NCBI GenBank assembly: GCA_964584315.1
Contig: CAZOZO010000006.1
Coordinates: 1-64,000, forward strand
Direction of reading: 5' to 3'
DNA: 64,000 bases
Source of the DNA: CAXXOK01 sp964584315
GTDB taxonomy: Bacteria; Bacillota; Clostridia; Christensenellales; Aristaeellaceae
Below the pieces are notes generated by a model. It had not been told where the DNA came from. It saw only the letters and a program-made list of their open reading frames with translations, and did not search any database. The position numbers were made by a program, and so were the translations under genes. This document shows, piece after piece, positions 61,358-64,000 of this stretch; position 1 is the first letter of the stretch, and the number at the start of each line of letters is the position of its first letter.

Positions 61358-61985
61358 GCCCTATTTGCCCCAGAAGACACATTGGCACACTCCTTACTGT
61401 ATAAGCTTTCCCTGACTTTCCGCGCATCCGATGTGCGTTGTGCCCGAGCACATGAAACCGGAAACCGAAAAACGTTTTTGGAAAAACCTACAAAAGCAAT
61501 TCTTTCACAAACATACAACTGCTCCGAAAGTTGTATGCTATGTCTGCAAATCGACCTTTTCTTGCTATCACAGGCGCGTGGCTCTCCGTCGTTGCGTTCC
61601 TCGCATTCTGCAAAAAGCCTGATTTTGTCGGCTTTTCTGTATGGTCGATATGGTTTTCGATAATGTTTCGTTAAATTTCGAATCGCTCCGAGCCGCGTCT
61701 GCATTGGAGGCGCGCAACGCCCCCTTTCTACCGAAATGCTCGCGCCCGCAGTTTTTACAGAGGTGTGGGTGCGTTCCCCGTCCGCATTTGACAGGATGAT
61801 GACTCAATGAGGCCTTGCATGCACGACTCCCCGTACGCGAAGCACTGAACTATCACACTTACGCGCCCTTGTGTTGTTCCACGTTTTCGCCTGCACTGAT
61901 GCGCAAGACACGCCTGATCACATGCCTGTGCTTTACCGCTGTTCCTCGCCGCCCTTTTCCAAAAATCACCCCTCCGGCAGGCGCA
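61358..61985. other. AT-richer 628-bp region without a recognisable gene
   Basis: Part of an 881-bp gap between lacI and guaB. It is less GC-rich than its surroundings. It holds CATACAAC / GTTGTATG (8-bp perfect stem, 61512-61537) and AAAAGCC / GGCTTTT (61613-61636), a bidirectional terminator-like hairpin. Only short frames with unconvincing composition are present. Confidence 0.5.
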
Positions 61986-62014
61986 TTGTATCGCTCTGCC
62001 CGGTATGGTACAAT
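61986..62014 (+). promoter_or_regulatory. guaB upstream promoter P1
   Basis: TTGTAT and TACAAT with a 17-bp spacer, TATGG extended element. Confidence 0.6.
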
Positions 62015-62071
62015 AGGCGCACAGAACCTTCGACATATGCTTTTCTTGCCGTTGCGGACCCTATGGCTGCA

Positions 62072-62100
62072 TTGACACATGCCCCCCTCGCTGGTACAAT
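62072..62100 (+). promoter_or_regulatory. guaB promoter P2
   Basis: Perfect TTGACA and TACAAT with a 17-bp spacer, TGG extended element. Its -10 shares GGTACAATAG with P1, 86 bp upstream. Confidence 0.8.
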
Positions 62101-62134
62101 AGCCGCAATGTATCGAACAGAAAGGATGGGATTT

Positions 62135-63601
62135 ATGCTGGAAGAGAACCTCCGCACGGGGCTCACCTTTGACGACGTGCTGCTGGTCCCCGCCGAGAGC
62201 GAGACGCTCCCCCGCGAGGTGGATACCTCCGTGCAGCTGATGCCGGGCGTCAAGCTCAATATCCCGCTGCTCTCCGCCGCCATGGACACCGTGACCGACG
62301 CGCGCATGGCCATCGCGATGGCGCGCGAAGGCGGGCTGGGCATCATCCATAAAAACATGACCGTCGAGGAGCAGGCCGCACAGGTGGATAAGGTCAAGCG
62401 AAGCGAGCACGGCGTGATCACCGACCCATTCTTCCTCTCGCCGGATCACCTGATCCGCGACGCCGAGGCTCTCATGGCCCGCTACCGCATCAGCGGCGTG
62501 CCCATCACGCGCGGCAAAAAGCTGGTGGGTATCCTCACCAACCGTGACCTGCGCTTTGAGACCGACGACAGCCGCCGCATCGAAGAGGTGATGACCAGCA
62601 AAAACCTGATCACAGCGCCGGTGGGCACCACGCTGGAGGAGGCCAAGAAGTTGCTGGCCGCCCACCGCATCGAGAAGCTGCCCATCGTGAATGACCAGTA
62701 CGAGCTGTGCGGCCTGATCACCATCAAAGATATCGAGAAGATCGCCAAATACCCCAACGCCGCCAAAGACGGCAACGGTCGCCTGCTGTGCGGCGCGGCC
62801 GTGGGCGTAACGGGCGACTGCCTGGAGCGCGTGGCGGCGCTGGTCGCCTCCAAGGTGGATGTGGTATCCATCGACACGGCGCACGCGCACAGCAAGGGCG
62901 CGCTGGACATGCTCCGCAGGCTGCGCGCGGTGTTCCCCACGCTGCCCATCATCGCGGGCAACGTGGCCACCCGTGAGGCGACCCGGGCGCTGATCGACGC
63001 GGGCGCCAGCTGCATCAAGGTGGGCATCGGCCCCGGCAGCATTTGCACCACGCGTGTGATATCCGGCATCGGCGTGCCGCAGATCACCGCCGTGGCGGAT
63101 TGCGCGGCCGAGGCGCATATCAGCGGCGTCTCCGTGATCGCGGACGGCGGCATCAAATACTCCGGCGACATCCCCAAGGCCATTGGCGCGGGCGCGCACG
63201 CGGTGATGATCGGCTCCCTGCTGGCGGGCGTGGACGAGAGCCCCGGCGACATGGAAATCTATCAGGGCCGCAGCTTCAAAGTATACCGCGGCATGGGCAG
63301 CCTTGGCGCGATGCAGCAGGCCCACGGCAGCAGCGACCGCTATTTTCAGGAGAACGCACCCAAGCTGGTGCCCGAGGGCGTGGAGGGCCGCGTGCCCTAC
63401 AAGGGTCCGCTAAGCGACACGGTGTTCCAGCTGGTGGGCGGCCTGCGCGCGGGCATGTTCTACTGCGGTACCCCAACCATCGACGCCCTGCGCACGAAGG
63501 GCCGTTTCATCCGCATCACGGGCGCGGGCCTGCAGGAAAGCCACCCGCATGATATCTCCATCACCAAGGAGAGCCCCAACTACTCGCGGCAGGGCATGTA
63601 A
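62135..63601 (+). CDS. guaB: IMP dehydrogenase
   Basis: A 488-residue enzyme oxidising IMP to XMP, the key step of GMP synthesis. Start region FDDVLLVPAESETLPREVD; a CBS pair inserted at about 95-200 (RYRISGVPITRGKKLVGILTNRDLRF, HRIEKLPIVNDQYELCGLITIKDIEK); catalytic Cys loop GIGPGSICTTR; the IMP-binding DGGIKYSGDI and GSLLAG; flap RYFQ near residue 402. AAAGGATGGG precedes the ATG. It is driven by two promoters and ends in a 16-bp hairpin. Single gene. Confidence 0.97.
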   Translation: MLEENLRTGLTFDDVLLVPAESETLPREVDTSVQLMPGVKLNIPLLSAAMDTVTDARMAIAMAREGGLGIIHKNMTVEEQAAQVDKVKRSEHGVITDPFFLSPDHLIRDAEALMARYRISGVPITRGKKLVGILTNRDLRFETDDSRRIEEVMTSKNLITAPVGTTLEEAKKLLAAHRIEKLPIVNDQYELCGLITIKDIEKIAKYPNAAKDGNGRLLCGAAVGVTGDCLERVAALVASKVDVVSIDTAHAHSKGALDMLRRLRAVFPTLPIIAGNVATREATRALIDAGASCIKVGIGPGSICTTRVISGIGVPQITAVADCAAEAHISGVSVIADGGIKYSGDIPKAIGAGAHAVMIGSLLAGVDESPGDMEIYQGRSFKVYRGMGSLGAMQQAHGSSDRYFQENAPKLVPEGVEGRVPYKGPLSDTVFQLVGGLRAGMFYCGTPTIDALRTKGRFIRITGAGLQESHPHDISITKESPNYSRQGM

Positions 63602-63621
63602 ACGATCTGCGGATCGGTAGC

Positions 63622-63658
63622 GAAACGGGCCGGAGGCAATGCCTCCGGCCCGTTTCAT
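63622..63658 (+). terminator. guaB terminator
   Basis: A perfect 16-bp stem (GAAACGGGCCGGAGGC / GCCTCCGGCCCGTTTC), loop AAT. It shares the ACGGGCCGGAG core with the terminator at 37374-37410, but has a poor T-run, so it can also act for the convergent gene. Confidence 0.75.
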
Positions 63659-63663
63659 TGTGC

Positions 63664-64000
63664 TCAGCCCTCCGCGTCGTCGGTTCCCGACGGATAGGGC
63701 GGGCTGCCCGCCTCCTCCGGCGGAAGCACGCAGCCACCCTCGCTCTGCTCGCCTGCCGCCGCGCCGCTAGGGCTTTCGCCGGGCGCGCATCGCCTGTCCG
63801 CACGCCCCACGCCGCGCTGACGGATGGGTTCGGGCTTCACGCCACGCGCGATGTCATCCGCCTCCAGCACCACCTTGAGCAGGTTCAGCAAAATCGGCCC
63901 GCCCAGCAGCCCCAGAAAGCCGAACAGTCGATACCCCGCAAAGATGGCCACCATCGTCGCCAGCGGATAGAGGCCCAGATTTGCGCCCACGATGCGCGGC
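63664..64000 (-). CDS. AI-2E/YtvI-type membrane protein, 3' end only
   Basis: The C-terminal ~110 residues of a gene that starts beyond the window. The visible end reads PRIVGANLGLYPLATMVAIFAGYRLFGFLGLLGGPILLNLLKVVLE, the last two helices and hallmark PRIVG start of the AI-2E transporter/YtvI family. A hydrophilic ~60-residue Glu/Ser/Gly-rich tail follows that the family usually lacks. The family covers sporulation protein YtvI and putative autoinducer exporters; the rest of the gene is needed to choose. Confidence 0.8.
   Translation of the reverse strand, partial: PRIVGANLGLYPLATMVAIFAGYRLFGFLGLLGGPILLNLLKVVLEADDIARGVKPEPIRQRGVGRADRRCAPGESPSGAAAGEQSEGGCVLPPEEAGSPPYPSGTDDAEG

Noticed and set aside
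61327..61704. 125-residue minus-strand frame in the lacI-guaB gap
   Set aside because: Composition unlike protein, overlaps the lacI promoter and the hairpins, no ribosome site.
37374..63658. Shared ACGGGCCGGAG hairpins at 37374 and 63622 as a dispersed repeat element
   Set aside because: Only the terminator stems match and the flanks differ, so they are similar terminators and not a mobile repeat.
1..64000. CRISPR arrays, tRNA or rRNA genes, prophage
   Set aside because: None seen: no regularly spaced repeats, no cloverleaf-like sequences noticed, and no phage structural or integrase genes.

Overview
The window is GC-rich bacterial chromosome (roughly 60-65% GC by eye) with tightly packed genes, no rRNA or tRNA gene, no CRISPR array and no recognisable insertion sequence or phage. 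The gene set points to a low-abundance-type, GC-rich member of the Clostridia (Firmicutes/Bacillota, anaerobe): DnaD and DnaI-type replication proteins, an LCP cell-wall ligase, YqhQ, a YtvI/AI-2E-type protein, RlmH with a WalJ-type hydrolase, a QueT transporter, an NfnA/NfnB pair, an [FeFe]-hydrogenase-like protein, and strong AGGAGG ribosome binding sites with frequent GTG/TTG starts. The genus cannot be named from this sequence alone.

Layout. 1-9.5 kb: an SDR epimerase, a tandem-domain PPK2 with a histone-like basic tail, and a leftward group queT - giant secreted repeat protein - LCP ligase, with a candidate preQ1 RNA before queT. 9.7-17.4 kb: replication genes, with dnaD-dnaI-(ArsC-like) leftward and ydcF-dnaE rightward from back-to-back promoters. 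17.6-23.2 kb: a DUF4405-type membrane protein, GntR regulator, PepF peptidase, CCA-type nucleotidyltransferase and rpmE. 23.3-26.8 kb: NfnB/NfnA, RidA and a divergent MarR regulator. 27.2-35.2 kb: a long leftward run gpsA-yqhQ-prmC-prfA-sua5-arginine phosphatase-PHP, ending in a secreted protein with two complete barnase domains followed by a barstar gene. 35.4-47.6 kb: HerA-like ATPase, flavin reductase, metallophosphoesterase, pyruvate kinase, an Lgt-fold protein with a damaged active site, phosphodiester glycosidase, MFS transporter and GDPD. 47.7-57.4 kb: [FeFe]-hydrogenase-like protein, AraC, TfoX-C, SDR, then two separate flavodoxin + FMN-binding-protein pairs; the first is controlled by a divergent TetR regulator with three near-identical operators. 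WalJ-type hydrolase, a small EF-Tu-domain-2-like protein and rlmH lie between the two pairs. 57.5-64 kb: GH94 cellobiose phosphorylase with its LacI regulator, an AT-richer gap, guaB, and the 3' end of an AI-2E/YtvI-type gene.

How it fits together. Central functions (DNA replication, translation termination, GMP synthesis, NADPH balance through Nfn, phosphorolysis of beta-glucosides) are interleaved with small accessory modules. The most unusual items are the double-barnase/barstar pair, the fully readable TetR operator circuit with duplicated flavodoxin/FMN-binding modules, the standalone EF-Tu-domain-2-like gene, the Lgt-fold protein lacking the catalytic His, and the candidate preQ1 pseudoknot that carries an anti-Shine-Dalgarno sequence.
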